Below are positions 1-10,884 of a stretch of 64,000 nucleotides of DNA, piece after piece (within the stretch, counting starts at the first letter, position 1; every line of letters starts with the position of its first letter). The DNA is from Spinellus fusiger (taxonomy: Eukaryota; Mucoromycota; Mucoromycetes; Mucorales; Phycomycetaceae). The notes beneath the pieces are model-generated. The model was not told the origin of the DNA and did not search any database. It saw nothing but the letters and a program-made list of their open reading frames with translations. The stretch spans positions 1 to 64,000 of the forward strand of contig JALLLS010000013.1 of the NCBI GenBank assembly GCA_025094145.1, in the 5' to 3' direction. A program made the position numbers and the translations under genes.

Positions 1-1330
1 TACCTGAGGGCCGGTAATGAGTCAGTAATAGGACCTGGCACTGTCTTCCTGTGGGTGGTAGCTGATTCCAGGGTTTAGGGGAGAGAGAGACTCTTGGGTA
101 CACGGCAGTAGATTTCTCCCAAGACATTGATTTACTTGTTGGAGTATATCTTACCCTTTACTATGATCCATCTCCCAACACTCTCCCGGCTGGAAAAGCC
201 CTATACTATCACTTTACCACTTCCAAACTTCCTTGTTTCCAAGATGTGTTATGGATAGAAGGCTGTACCATACTGTATGATGACTTTGATTCCCTTTTAA
301 TAGCCTATAAGCTCAATCCTGGACCCTGAACCCTAGACTCATACTGTAAGGGACTACTAGGAACAGGTAGGTAGATGATACTAGGTGTTGTGCATATAAG
401 ACAGAAGATAGTGTATAGTAAGTCTGATAGCTGATATCGGAATACTGGTTTTATTATGACAATTGGATAAGTATTTATATTTATGTTTTTATGCTACTAT
501 CTAATTTCTAAATGATAAATACTGTGATAAATAAAAGAGTGTATGATTTATGGCACGGAGAAGAAGAAGTGATTAAATGCAATAGGAAAGACAGAGAGTT
601 ATTGTGATAAATGTAGTCATCACACAGACGACCAGATAACCTCACACCACTACTCATGGGTCCATTTAACGTGATAATGAGTCCACTGGAGTCCTATCTC
701 TATGTTCCTCTTTGTCAAATGAGGCTTAACTACCAGAATAAATGAATGAAATCATATTCTATCAAGGTACTTCATCAAGGTTAGTCATGATACGTTGATG
801 GCCATGTCTGCCATGATGGCTACTTTGGTCTGGTGGGTGCTGCTCATTACTGTTCTTCTCAACTATTGGAGGGCTCTGTTGTCTATATTTATCCTTCTGC
901 CACTTTTGAGTGAAGATTCAACTTGGTTGGTTTCCTTGCAGTGCTTTGCTATGTCTTTCAGTGTTAGGAGGCATGTTGAACATGCGAGATGTCTCGGTCA
1001 TGGTAGTATTTCGGCCCAGCACCTTATGCAGGATGGCTAAACAAGTTTCAAAGCGGGTATATTTCCTATACATCTCGGCGGTCTTGTTGAAGATGTTTGC
1101 AGTGTTAGATGAGTTAGACATTATATGAAAAAAGAGTGTATGCTATTAGTTTATATAAAAATAGTCCGGGGTTTGAAAACGTCCGGTTACTTGTTAAGGG
1201 TCACTTTCTTGGGAGAAATTTACTGCCGTGTACCCAAGAGTCTCTCTCTCCCCTAAACCCTGGAATCAGCTACCACCCACAGGAAGACAATGCCAGGTCC
1301 TATTACTGACTCATTACCGGCCCTCAGGTA
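1..1330. mobile_element. DNA transposon with 124-bp terminal inverted repeats
   Basis: Bases 1-124 and 1207-1330 are near-perfect inverted repeats. Both ends begin TACCTGAGGGCCGG when read inward, and the outer TA fits the target duplication of Tc1/mariner-type elements. The interior of about 1.08 kb holds no intact transposase. On the minus strand 918-1121 a 67-codon frame follows a TATA-like box near 1151-1164. It contains a helix-turn-helix-like stretch (TMTETSRMFNMPPNT) and could be the remnant of a transposase N-terminus. A plus-strand open stretch (about 66-328) has no recognisable product. The element is therefore probably non-autonomous or decayed. The sequence just after its right end is a broken Tc1-type transposase, so the element appears nested in an older one. 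Confidence 0.8.
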
Positions 1331-1490
1331 GTCCCGATCTCAATCCAATTGAGCATCTGTGAGCCCACCTCAAAACAAGACCATTAGGAAGGACAGGAGG
1401 TTATATTTTACAAAAGAAAAGCTGTAGACTGCCCTGAAGCTGGAATGCGGTAAAATATCAAAGGCAATAGACACTCTTCATAGATGTCTT
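1331..1490 (+). pseudogene. Tc1/mariner-type transposase C-terminal remnant
   Basis: Starting at the right TIR boundary, the plus strand reads SPDLNPIEHL, then a stop where the conserved Trp would be, then AHLKTRPLGRTGG and further stops. SPDLNPIEHLW is the hallmark motif around the third catalytic acidic residue (the E of DD34E) of Tc1-family transposases. In-frame stops and the missing upstream part show it is dead. The A of the leading AGT codon is the second base of the TA at the element boundary, so the 1-1330 element seems to have inserted at a TA inside this gene. The 5' half would lie outside the window. Confidence 0.7.
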
Positions 1491-1657
1491 TTTTTTCTTT
1501 TAAAAAAAGTTACTAAATGGACCTTAGTTTATATATATATATATATATATATTTCTATTTCTTAAGATTTATTTTCACTACTGCTGCATTGTAATGCGAT
1601 GACAGGAAATGCAGAAAAGAATGAAAAGAATAATAATAATTATACAAGTTTATGGAT

Positions 1658-2161
1658 TTAAAGCTGCTTGGCAGCGAGCTTCTGGGCACGGAGACCCTTG
1701 ACGGCCTTCTGGGCAACAGCCTTCTTAGGCTTCTGGGCAGAGATGACAGCAGAAGCACGGGCAAGAGCAGCCTACAACAAGAGCCTCAGTTACTTTTTCT
1801 TTCTATAACTATTGACTATGAAGCACAAGCCCCTGTTACTTACAGTGCGGAGGTCGGGTCTGTACTGAGAGCGAGCAATCAAGTTGGCCACAGACTTGGC
1901 GGTCTGGCGGCGAGACTTGGCAATGACAGCAGAGTTACCGCTCTTGGCAGGGAACTGAGCCTTCTTGGCCTTGGTGGTGGTGATGCGGACACCACGGGCA
2001 GCAGCAGTAATAGCTACAGTCTTGGTGTTGGCAAGACCAGAGTACTTGAAGGTGTTCAAGTTCATCAAGTTGTTGGGTTCAGCAGAGAACTGGACACCGG
2101 AACGCTTAACGATGAAAGAACTGTTGTTCTTGATCAATTCCCAAACCAAATCTGAGCTCAT
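1658..2161 (-). CDS. RPL28: 60S ribosomal protein L28 (eL28)
   Basis: Component of the large cytosolic ribosomal subunit. The model has two coding exons, 1844-2161 and 1658-1771, with a GTAAGT...TAG intron between them, giving 143 aa (animal and fission-yeast eL28 are about 135 aa). Recognisable family features are the N-terminal LVWELIKNNSSFIVKR, the EPNNLMNLNTFKYSGL block, the SQYRPDLRT segment and a basic Ala/Lys-rich tail. The start ATG follows an acceptor-like site: a 5'-UTR intron with donor GTAAGT and acceptor TTAG (about 2165-2446) is likely and contains a GGTGTA minisatellite. PAN3 lies upstream on the same strand. Confidence 0.95.
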
Positions 2162-2164
2162 ATT

Positions 2165-2446
2165 CTAAGGTACCAAAAGAGAATGTATCAATATTGACTG
2201 TAGACATGGCTATGTGTAGGTGTAGGTGTAGGTGTAGGTGTAGGTGTAGGTGCAGGTGTATGTGTAGGTAGGTAGGTCCAATGCTATGATTTTCTCTCTC
2301 GCTCTCTTTTTCTCTTTCTCTTTCTCTTTCTCTTTTCTTTTTTTTATGCAGGTTCACAACAGACCACAACAACCAATAATAACTAATGATAAAGTGCAAA
2401 ATGCAAACTACACCATGACAGGTCAATGAAGAAGAAGGCTACTTAC
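2165..2446 (-). other. Probable 5'-UTR intron of RPL28 carrying a GGTGTA hexamer array
   Basis: On the minus strand a GTAAGT donor at 2441-2446 and a CCTTAG acceptor ending at 2165 bracket the region just before the RPL28 start codon. Inside, bases 2213-2275 are a tandem hexamer (plus-strand GTGTAG units) next to a CTTTCT-type pyrimidine tract. Introns in the 5' leader are common in ribosomal protein genes. RNA reads spanning 2164/2447 would confirm it. Confidence 0.55.
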
Positions 2447-2706
2447 GAACTTTATTATTTTCTTGACTGCTGAAGAAACGAAAGAGGGAGGGTCTTTTGT
2501 GCGGGCTCACCACACAAATAAAAAATTATTTTTTTCATTATTTCGGTTTCCTACGTCCATCTGAGTAGGGAATATAGAGAAAAGGAACTGATGATTGGAG
2601 GGATGTGTAGGGTGGCTTTTTCTACGACAAGGGGAGAGATGGTAGAGAAATATGCAATAGACGTCCATACAAGAGAATAGGTATTTATATAAGAGTCAAG
2701 GCATCA

Positions 2707-2742
<36 letters not shown>

Positions 2743-2796
2743 ATATATATATAAAAACAGAGTAAAGGTTTAGTCTATTGTTTATAGGATTATTGT
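2447..2796. repeat. Intergenic region with a GATA microsatellite
   Basis: Between the RPL28 leader and the PAN3 stop codon there is no supported gene. A (GATA)n tract runs from about 2708 to 2742 and ends in a short TA run. The stretch contains the RPL28 promoter and the PAN3 3' end. Confidence 0.6.
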
Positions 2797-5271
2797 TTAT
2801 TTTCGACCCGATGTTAAGTCATTGTAAGCAGATAGAATACAATTCTTAACTTCTTTATAACTCACAACTAGACACGATTGTTCGTCTCTAGACATAAGCA
2901 TAATCTTCTCATCAATGCCTGCTTCCAACTGCATACAATAATGATAATACACAGATAAGTGATCAAATCCTACTTCTTAATGATTCTTCACTACACAACA
3001 TACCTTGTTTAAACATGTCAGAACATGGATCATATCAATGACAGGCTTTTGCTTTGTATCCACTTGATGAAAGACATAATCTCTAAAAAGCTTAATAATA
3101 TAACGATCGCCTGTTTCTGACCAACTGGGATCCATATCAAATCTAAATACAACACATTAGCAAAAAAAAAAGCCAATTCAATCGTCCACCTCCATTCTCT
3201 GTCCTTGTCAATAGATGGTCAACTTACTCTGGTCTTTCATTGATAAATGCCATTTTGCTCACAAGTTGAACAAGACGGGCATTTTCTAATTCTCGGCCCA
3301 ACACATTCTCAAGTGTATCGTTATGACTGTTCCTTGGGTTAGAAAACACCCCACCTTTATATCATTTTCTTACGACTGATTCCTATTGATCTGCTGCAGA
3401 ATATGAGGTGCAATTAATGACACTACTTCATCAATGGTCTTTGTTGGCATGGGTTGACTGAGAAGATAAAGAATTGTGTTTTTGAGATCAGGCGAATACA
3501 CCTTGGTGATAAACTCAAAGGACTGTGCCAGATTCTGTACAGCATGAATCGATTGGCATGCCAAAACAAGCATTGTCTTTCCAAAAGCCAGCAAGTCCTC
3601 TTGCTACCATACAGAACATGGACACACAAAGGTCAACTACTATCTATACCACAAGTTACTGAGCACTGCAGCCACTTACTTGATGACGAGACACATTCTG
3701 GCCTCCATCAAACTGTAATATATCTAAGACACACACAAAATTGATCCTCAATCTATCAAGTCATAAACAAAAAAGAAAGAAAAAACCAAGCACACCCAAA
3801 GAAGAGTAGAGGAATAGAAAGAAAAAAAAGTAAAGTAAAGAAACCAGCCCTCAAATCCAACTTACCGATGAGTTCCAGTCACAAGTAGTTTTCTAGGCTC
3901 AATGGTACGGGCTGCCAATCCAACAGTATGCATTGACTTTAATGCAGAGACTATCTGTGTAATATAATTCCACAGTACACTCTCAGGAATAGGCTGCACA
4001 GAACCCTCCCGTATTCTTATGTGTTGACTGGTGCTGTGTGAATCCAATGCAAAGTGTTTTTGGTAAAGTGTTTCTGAAGAAGGATAGTAATCATAAACAA
4101 AAATAAGAGCTATTCCCATGAACATAGACAAGTAAATCAGTAAATGAAATGTTCATTAGCAAATCTCGACTGGGAGGAAATAAACTTCTTACATGCATCT
4201 CCAAAGGCTGTTGTAGCAAATACTTCTCGAACAGCAGTAACATTGCAATGTCGAATTCTACGCCAGTTTTCCATAGTGGTCATGGCCAGCTCATTCCCCA
4301 GTCTAAATCCTACACAAGAAGCATTCGTTTTCTCTCTTTTCTCTCTCTCTCTCTCTCTTCCAATTCCTTATCGCTGTACCTTGGATTCTCATCAACACAT
4401 AGCTGCGTCTGTCCACACTACACACTGCCTTGTAAACCCATGAAGGGTGTCCAAAGAACATCCCAGGTCTGTCTGTCTCATCTAAAAGAGAAAGGCATTG
4501 GTACACATGGACTTGTTGTGGTAATGTATGGTCGCGTGCTATTTCCTTCATATGAGTCCTTTGTGTCTATTCATTCTAGCAAGAGGTTACTTGTGCCTGT
4601 CGTCAACACCTTTTCGTTGCGCTCTGTCAATTGTTCACGCAGGTGGTCTGGCATGAACAGAGACTGAATGAGTTTTTGGTGGCTGGCAAGTTTCATTGTG
4701 CGGGTCAATGAAGGCGAGTAAAAGTGGTGTTGTAGCTAAGCAATGCAGTATCCGTATCCATGTCAGTATCCATATCAGTATCCATGCCAGTATCCATGTC
4801 AGTTGTATAGATGGACGTGCACTTACAGGTTGTCGTTGGTATAGAGGAGGTGTCATATAGTAGTATGGATCCTGTTGTTCTGGCTGTAGTGCATTCATTA
4901 GTGGCGATTAGATGACCAGAACACTGTCCAGTAGCGACGACTTACTTCACCTATGGAAAAGTGCGAATACTCCCGTGTTAAATGTGTCATGGAGGAATAC
5001 TCTTCTATCAAAGGATCCTCCCCTTCTGCCTCTTCTAGTGGTGGGTCTTCCTCTGCTGTACCACCATAAGTCCTAGCATGCAAATACAATGGGATATTCT
5101 ACCTGTAGATACTGCATTTTCCATTCCCAGGGCAGATTTGGGAATAAACACAGGTGCATTGATACTATCAGCAGACACAGCAGACATCATTGTTGTAGGT
5201 CGAGTGACAGAGGAGGGATTACTGAGCTTGGGTTTGCTACTATAGAAACACTAAGCTCCAGTGATGTTCTT

Positions 5272-5305
<34 letters not shown>

Positions 5306-5624
5306 AGAGTACCTTTCTGGGTATTCCTGCATGGAGTGGTGGTTGAATTCACAGCCCTTTTCCTGGTATTTACAAAAGCCATGAATAATGACATTGCGAC
5401 ACAGTCTTTTGTTGATGTTGGCTACTCATCCATACATTAGTCAATAAAGAAAAAGAGAGAAAGAAGGAAAGAGACTAGACCGTACCTTTTATTGGTTTGG
5501 CTGTTTTGCCCACCACAGAATAACCACTGGTTTCTACAGGTGATACGATAGGAACAGCAGCCGCAGCGGTATTAGTGGTATTAGTGGTATTAGTAGTGGT
5601 GGTGGTGAAGGGAACATTGGCCAT
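2797..5624 (-). CDS. PAN3: PAN2-PAN3 deadenylation complex subunit PAN3
   Basis: Regulatory subunit of the cytoplasmic poly(A) nuclease; it recruits PAN2 to poly(A)-binding protein on mRNA tails. Fourteen exons join in frame: 5486-5624, 5313-5421, 5103-5236, 4946-5055, 4827-4883, 4610-4735, 4380-4545, 4193-4309, 3866-4109, 3680-3752, 3374-3603, 3228-3332, 3004-3142, 2797-2928, giving 626 aa, normal for PAN3. Residues about 54-73 form a CCCH zinc finger (C-x8-C-x6-C-x3-H, in [17 protein letters not shown]). The pseudokinase domain follows ([47 protein letters not shown]), then the C-terminal knob domain ending in LTSGRK. The first Met used is at 5624. The frame stays open to about 5714 behind a possible acceptor, so an additional short 5' exon is possible. 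PAN3 diverges from the PAK-like kinase gene. Confidence 0.93.
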
Positions 5625-6008
5625 GGCTTGCTTTTTTACAGAAAGAGTGTCACTGCCAACAGGTCTTACTGGTTTGCACGTCACTGTTTTATTATTTTCT
5701 CCCTTTGAAAAAGACTGGGTAAAGAGAAATGCTCTTCAGGATTCTCATTTCCATTGAATCAATCTATTGGAGAAAAGGTATTATGTAGGTCAAAATATAG
5801 ATAATAATAGAGACATTAAAGATCGAATATTCTATTTATGGAACAAATAGGTATTAATACCTAAAGAGTGTGCCAAACAGAACACAGGGCATGGCTTTAT
5901 TTCTCATTCTGTTCTATACTTCCCACCACTGTTCTCCTTCCTTTCTTATGCTGTAATTCAATCAAGGGAAGAAAAGAGACTATTTACTATGAAAGGGATA
6001 TGACGTTT

Positions 6009-6080
6009 TTCTTTTTTCTTTTTTCTACTCTTTTTTTCTACTCTTTTTTTCTACTCTTTTTTTCTTTTTTTCTCTTGTTT
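6009..6080 (+). promoter_or_regulatory. Pyrimidine-rich leader before the PAK-like kinase start
   Basis: A repeated TTTTTTTCTACTC pyrimidine tract lies directly upstream of the kinase ATG at 6104. CT-rich stretches of this kind are frequent around transcription starts in filamentous fungi. No TATA box or specific factor site can be assigned. Confidence 0.3.
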
Positions 6081-6103
6081 GTATCTGACTTTATTTTGCT
6101 GCC

Positions 6104-8646
6104 ATGGGAAACACCATGACAACGCCCGTGTCGCATGCCTCGTCACAACATCATGACTCACGCCCCTCCACAGCAGGTCTGACGTCCTCCAGCAGAAGTC
6201 TACGCAAGATCGGCTCGTCCTCCACACTGTCCAGTCCCAACAGGTTCTACCAGCACACCAACCCCTCCAATACGTCCATGTCTTCCAAAATGTCGAGAAA
6301 CAGCAACCGACGGCAGCCCATGGAGAAAGTGCTGGATATTGGAAAGCCCACACAGTTTGAACATGGAATTCATGTGGAGTACAACAAGGACAATGGGAAA
6401 TACATGGTAAACGAAACCACCCCACAAGAACAGACCACTAACACGACTCAAGGGTTTGCCAGACGTATGGCAGTCCAACCTCCCGAGTGACGATATTCTC
6501 GACACCAACTATATCAACCCTCACCTAGTGCCGTCCCCTGTAGACACTCCCAGTAAGTCAAGTCATTTCCCAGGGATGTAAAAGAAAGAAAGAAAAAAGA
6601 AAGAGAAAGAGAAAGAGAAAAACATTGACAGAGAGAGAGGGGTGGGACATTTATCAGCAGTGCCAAAAGACAAATCCCTAAGAAAGTCCCCCAGTGTGAT
6701 TGGAAAACCCTACAATGTACAACACACCATGCATGTCCAGGTCGATCAGTATGGATTCCAAGGCCTCCCCCTCGAATGGCAGTGGCTCCTCCACGCCTCG
6801 GGGATTCCTGAAGAAGTCGTTGAGGCCAATCCAAAGACAGTGGAGCAATTGATGCAGCTGCGTATGCCAGAAGCACTGCAGGAGACATGCAAAAGAGGCA
6901 CTGTCTTTTCTTCCTTTTCTTCTTCTCTTTCTTCTTCTGATATGAATACTGAAGATCCTGACACTGCCTCCCTGCTGTCTTCTTCCATGGCACGGTCTCC
7001 CATGGTGCATCGAAATGGGCCTGACACAACCCAGCACCGCCATACACTGCCAATGGGGTATGCGCCTCCTTCACGAGCACGCACCTCCAAACTGACCCAC
7101 CTGGCTGCTATTCAGATAGCCGAGAAGCCAAAAAAGACAGATGCCTGGGGATCGGTGGGCAAAGAGACTGCCTCACTACCTCTGTGGGCAGATCAGGTGG
7201 GAGCAGAGGCCGATCCCCATCTTGCCCTTGACTCTGGGTGTATTGGTCAGTGTGCTATATCTATCCATCTATCCATCTATCCATAAGAAGGTCGACTGCA
7301 CTTAGTCATAACGCATCACCATTTCTTCTTTTTCTTCAGATGATCTTGTGGATACAGCAGATCCTTACACACTCTATACGGATTTTGTGTTGATTGCAGA
7401 GGGTGAGTCAGGCCCCATGTATTCTGCAACCCACAAGACGACCCATCGAACGGTAAGGAAGCCCATTCTGGGTGGTGTTGCTTATGGACACCCGCTTCCT
7501 AGGTAGCCATCAAAAGGATTCCCCGGTCAGCAGAGAAGAAGCTGTCTAAAATACGCAATGAACTCACTACGATGAAAATGAGCCGCCATCCTAACATTGT
7601 AGAGTACATGGCAAGCTACAGAACAGAAGATGAAGTCTGGGTAAGTTGAGTAGATGAGTGAGTATGGGCAGGATAAGCTTATTTCTTTCGTTCTTTCTTT
7701 CTTTGGCACTGGTCTACCTACAAAAGGTAGTCATGGAGTGCATGGATGTGTCATTGGCAGACATCCTGTCGGTGCGTCCACAGGGCTCCATGATGAGTGA
7801 GGACCAGATAGGAAGAGTGGCAAGGGATGTCCTGCGTGCACTGAGTCGTCTTCATCGGCTGGAGAGGATTCATCGTGATATCCGCAGTGACAATGTCCTA
7901 CTGAACATGCGTGGAGAAGTGAAGTTGGGTAAGAAGACACGGCCAGTAGGGACTCATCTCTCCTTATGGGGGACTCATCTCTCTTGTGTATAGCTGATTT
8001 CAGCCACTGTGCACAGCTAACACAGCAGCATCCCAGACGCTGTTCTGTGGTGGGCACACCCTATTGGATGGTAAGGGAATGGCACACAATAAAGAGAGGG
8101 ATCCTGAGGCTATACGACGATAGGCACCCGAGGTCATCAAAGGACAGGAGTATCATACCAAGGCAGATATCTGGAGTCTGGGTGTTCTTTTGTTGGAGAT
8201 GGCGCAAGGAGATCCTCCCTATGTAGCCTATCCTCCGTTGAGAGTGAGTGGGATGTCTAGTGCAGGTTATTATTTATGCATTCAACTCTGCGGCACTGTC
8301 TAGGCCTTGTTTCTTATTGCCTCTAATGGCCTTCCTCCCTTGAATGAGCCAGAGCGTTGGTCAGATCAGTTCAAGGACTTTTTTGCCCAATGCATATCCC
8401 TGGATCCCAACATGCGATTGGATGCCACTGCCCTTCTCAAGGTACTTTCTTCTTCTTACAGTACAACCAACACACTGGCTTACCTCTGTAAAGCATCCCT
8501 TTTTACGATCTGTGAGTACAACGGATTCTATAGTGCAGTGGATTGAAGAGACTCGCCACTTGGAAATACTCCAGCAACAGGAAGAAGATGAAAGAGAAGA
8601 AAAAGAAAAGGAAGCCAAAGTGGAGACATTAGCAGTGGGCTGTTAA
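6104..8646 (+). CDS. PAK/STE20-type protein kinase with two CRIB motifs
   Basis: Likely effector kinase of Cdc42/Rac GTPases. Ten exons (6104-6406, 6453-6552, about 6658-7245, 7340-7452, 7503-7640, 7727-7928, 7994-8070, 8124-8243, 8304-8441, 8494-8646) join in frame to 643 aa. The ATG has a GCCATGG context. There are two CRIB motifs: residues 79-91 (IGKPTQFEHGIHV) followed by GLPDVWQ, and residues 149-161 (IGKPYNVQHTMHV) followed by GLPLEWQ. A Ser-rich linker leads to the kinase domain from about residue 345. ATP lysine K372 (VAIK), HRDIRSDN at 463-470 and APE at 508-510 are present. The activation loop starts with DFS (483-485) instead of DFG, the catalytic-loop Lys is Arg (HRDIR), and the glycine loop is reduced (AEGESGPMY). 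The C-terminus is Glu/Lys-rich. No PH domain is visible. The acceptor of exon 3 is a CAGCAG, so one codon is ambiguous. Catalytic competence is uncertain. Confidence 0.9.
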
Positions 8647-8977
8647 CACTCTTTCTTTCTTTCTTTTTTCTTTTCTCCATACAAGTTCCTTGTTCTTTTA
8701 TCTCTTCTCTTCTCTTTGTTCTATAGTCTAATCTTAACCCTCTTCCTTCTCTACACCTCATCTACTTTTTTTTTTAAAAAGAAAAGAAAAAAAAAAAAGA
8801 AAAAAAGGCGAGATGTCTTTTGTGTTTGCTTATTTACAACTGCACCTCCCTCCCCTACAGTGTGTGTCTTGTCCACTGTCTTATTCACATGCATTCCAAA
8901 ATGTAAAATAATAATAATGAATAATAATATAAAGAGAATAGCAAATGTCATCTCACTCTTGTTTGTTTGTTTGTTTA

Positions 8978-10486
8978 TTAAGCAAGACCAGCAGCCACCA
9001 TTGCCTAGGAAAAAGAAAAAGAAAAAGGGAATAACTATCGGGTGTGGAAGTCTATGTTTGCTTACCTTGTGGAGCTCAACACCCATCTTGGCGGGAGAAG
9101 GAGTGACAATCACACCTGCCTTTTCCAAAGCCTTGATCTTGTCCTGTGCACCTCCCTTGCCACCTGAGATGATGGCACCAGCGTGGCCTACAGGAAAAGA
9201 AGAGAAGAAAAAGAATGAGTTGCACTCTAGCAATGGATGGAGGAGGGAATGAATAGATTACCCATTCTACGGCCAGGAGGAGCTGTCAACCCAGCAATAA
9301 AGGACACAACAGGCTTGGGCTGCTCTCTTGACAAGTTGTACTGGGTCAAGAAGTCGGCTGCCTCTTCTTCAGCAGTACCACCAATCTCACCAATCATAAC
9401 AATGCCCTCTGTCTCCTGGTCCTCTAAGAACACCTTGAGGCAGTCAATGAAGTTGGTGCCGTTCAAGGGATCACCACCAATGCCCACACACAAGGTCTGT
9501 CCCAATCCCACCTCTGTGGTCTGGTTGACAGCCTCATAGGTCAATGTGCCTGAGCGAGAGACAATACCAATCTTGCCACGCTTGAGAATGTGGCCAGGCA
9601 TAATGCCAATCTTGCACTGTTCAGCAGAGATCATACCAGGACAGTTGGGACCGACAAGACGCGACTTTCCTTGGGTCATCAATGCCTGTTTAACTCTGAC
9701 CATGTCGTGTTGAGGAATACCCTCTGTGATGGCAATGATCAGAGGGACTTCGTTCTCAATGGCGTCGAGAATGGCAGCAGCAGCACCAGGAGGAGGAACG
9801 TAGATGACACTAGCGTCGGGCTTGACTTGCTCCACAGCCTAAGGAGAGAGAGAGAAAAGGAGAGAAAAGGAAAGTATAAGCAGTGTTTTTTCTTTTTCTT
9901 TGTATGCAAGGGTCTATACACTCTACCTCTCTGACAGTGCCAAAGACAGGCAAACCAAGGTGGGTGGTGCCTGCCTTCTTGGGAGACACACCTCCCACCA
10001 TACGAGTGCCGTACTCAATGGCTTGTTGGGAGTGGAAAGTGGCCTAAAGAAAAGAACCTTGTCAGTAAGCTATTTCAATCTGTCTGTCTGTCTGTCTGTC
10101 TGTGTCTATCTATCTGTCTATCTATCTGTCTATCTATCTGTCTATCTATCTATCTATCTGTCTGTCTATCTATCTATCTATTTACGTTACCTGTTTACCA
10201 GTGAAACCCTGGCAGATAACCTTTGTGTTTTTGTTAATCAAAAGGTTCTTGTAGGTAGCATCGTAGGCAGTTTGGTTATAGGCACGACGAGCCACTATAG
10301 AAAAAAGAAAAGGAAGCATCAGTCAGTGTTTATGTTGGTGTTGGTGTCATGACAACCACGTCCATATATACATATACATATACATATACACAAATATATG
10401 TATATAAAAAGGTCAAAACATAAGGAAACCCTTACAATACCTGCAGTGCACGTGCGAAGGGTAGCGGTCACTTTGGTAGACAACAT
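8978..10486 (-). CDS. LSC1: Succinyl-CoA ligase (ADP/GDP-forming) alpha subunit, mitochondrial
   Basis: TCA-cycle enzyme: converts succinyl-CoA to succinate with substrate-level ATP or GTP formation in the mitochondrial matrix, as a heterodimer with the beta subunit. Six exons (10441-10486, 10191-10294, 9927-10043, 9262-9838, 9066-9187, 8978-9004) join in frame to 330 aa, matching the family. The start [13 protein letters not shown] is a plausible mitochondrial presequence. The CoA-binding segment ([23 protein letters not shown]), VGPNCPGMI and the phospho-histidine motif [13 protein letters not shown] (His about 283) are present. Introns carry simple repeats, notably a TCTG/TCTA array at 10078-10182. 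The gene diverges from the PACT-like gene, with a roughly 400-bp shared upstream region. Confidence 0.96.
10078..10182. repeat. TCTG/TCTA tetranucleotide microsatellite in an LSC1 intron
   Basis: About 100 bp of interleaved TCTG and TCTA units lie within the LSC1 intron between 10044 and 10190 territory. The array is a composite microsatellite likely to vary in length between strains. Confidence 0.85.
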
Positions 10487-10724
10487 GAAAAGAACAAGGT
10501 TGAAAGGGTAAAGAGTTAGAAATAAATAAAATCAACAGCCGTATTAAAAAATAAAAAATAAAATAAAAAAGTAAATAAAAGAGACCCCCGGGCATCGAAA
10601 ATAAACAGAGAAAAATAAACAATAAGAAAGTTTATTCTACACTTTAGGCAATACTGTAGCTTGAGAGACCAAAGTGTAGATAAAGCATAGCTAATATATG
10701 GTCCATCCGTGAAGGTGAGTGGAT

Positions 10725-10756
<32 letters not shown>

Positions 10757-10884
10757 GCCCTGTGTTTCATTCTTTACCTTTTTTTATTTTATTTTATTTT
10801 ACTTTCTTTTTTTTACTCACTCTTTCCTAATTCTTCTTTTAAACTGAAAAAGTTCAGATAGCTTGGGTTTGTTTTTCTTTTCTT

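Noticed and set aside
5625..5757. Upstream extension or separate small frame before PAN3
   Set aside because: The frame is open only from a GTG or a guessed acceptor at 5714. ATG at 5624 already gives a full-length protein.
2708..10182. Short-spaced repeats as a CRISPR array
   Set aside because: All tandem repeats here are simple microsatellites or minisatellites without unique spacers, and the genome is eukaryotic.
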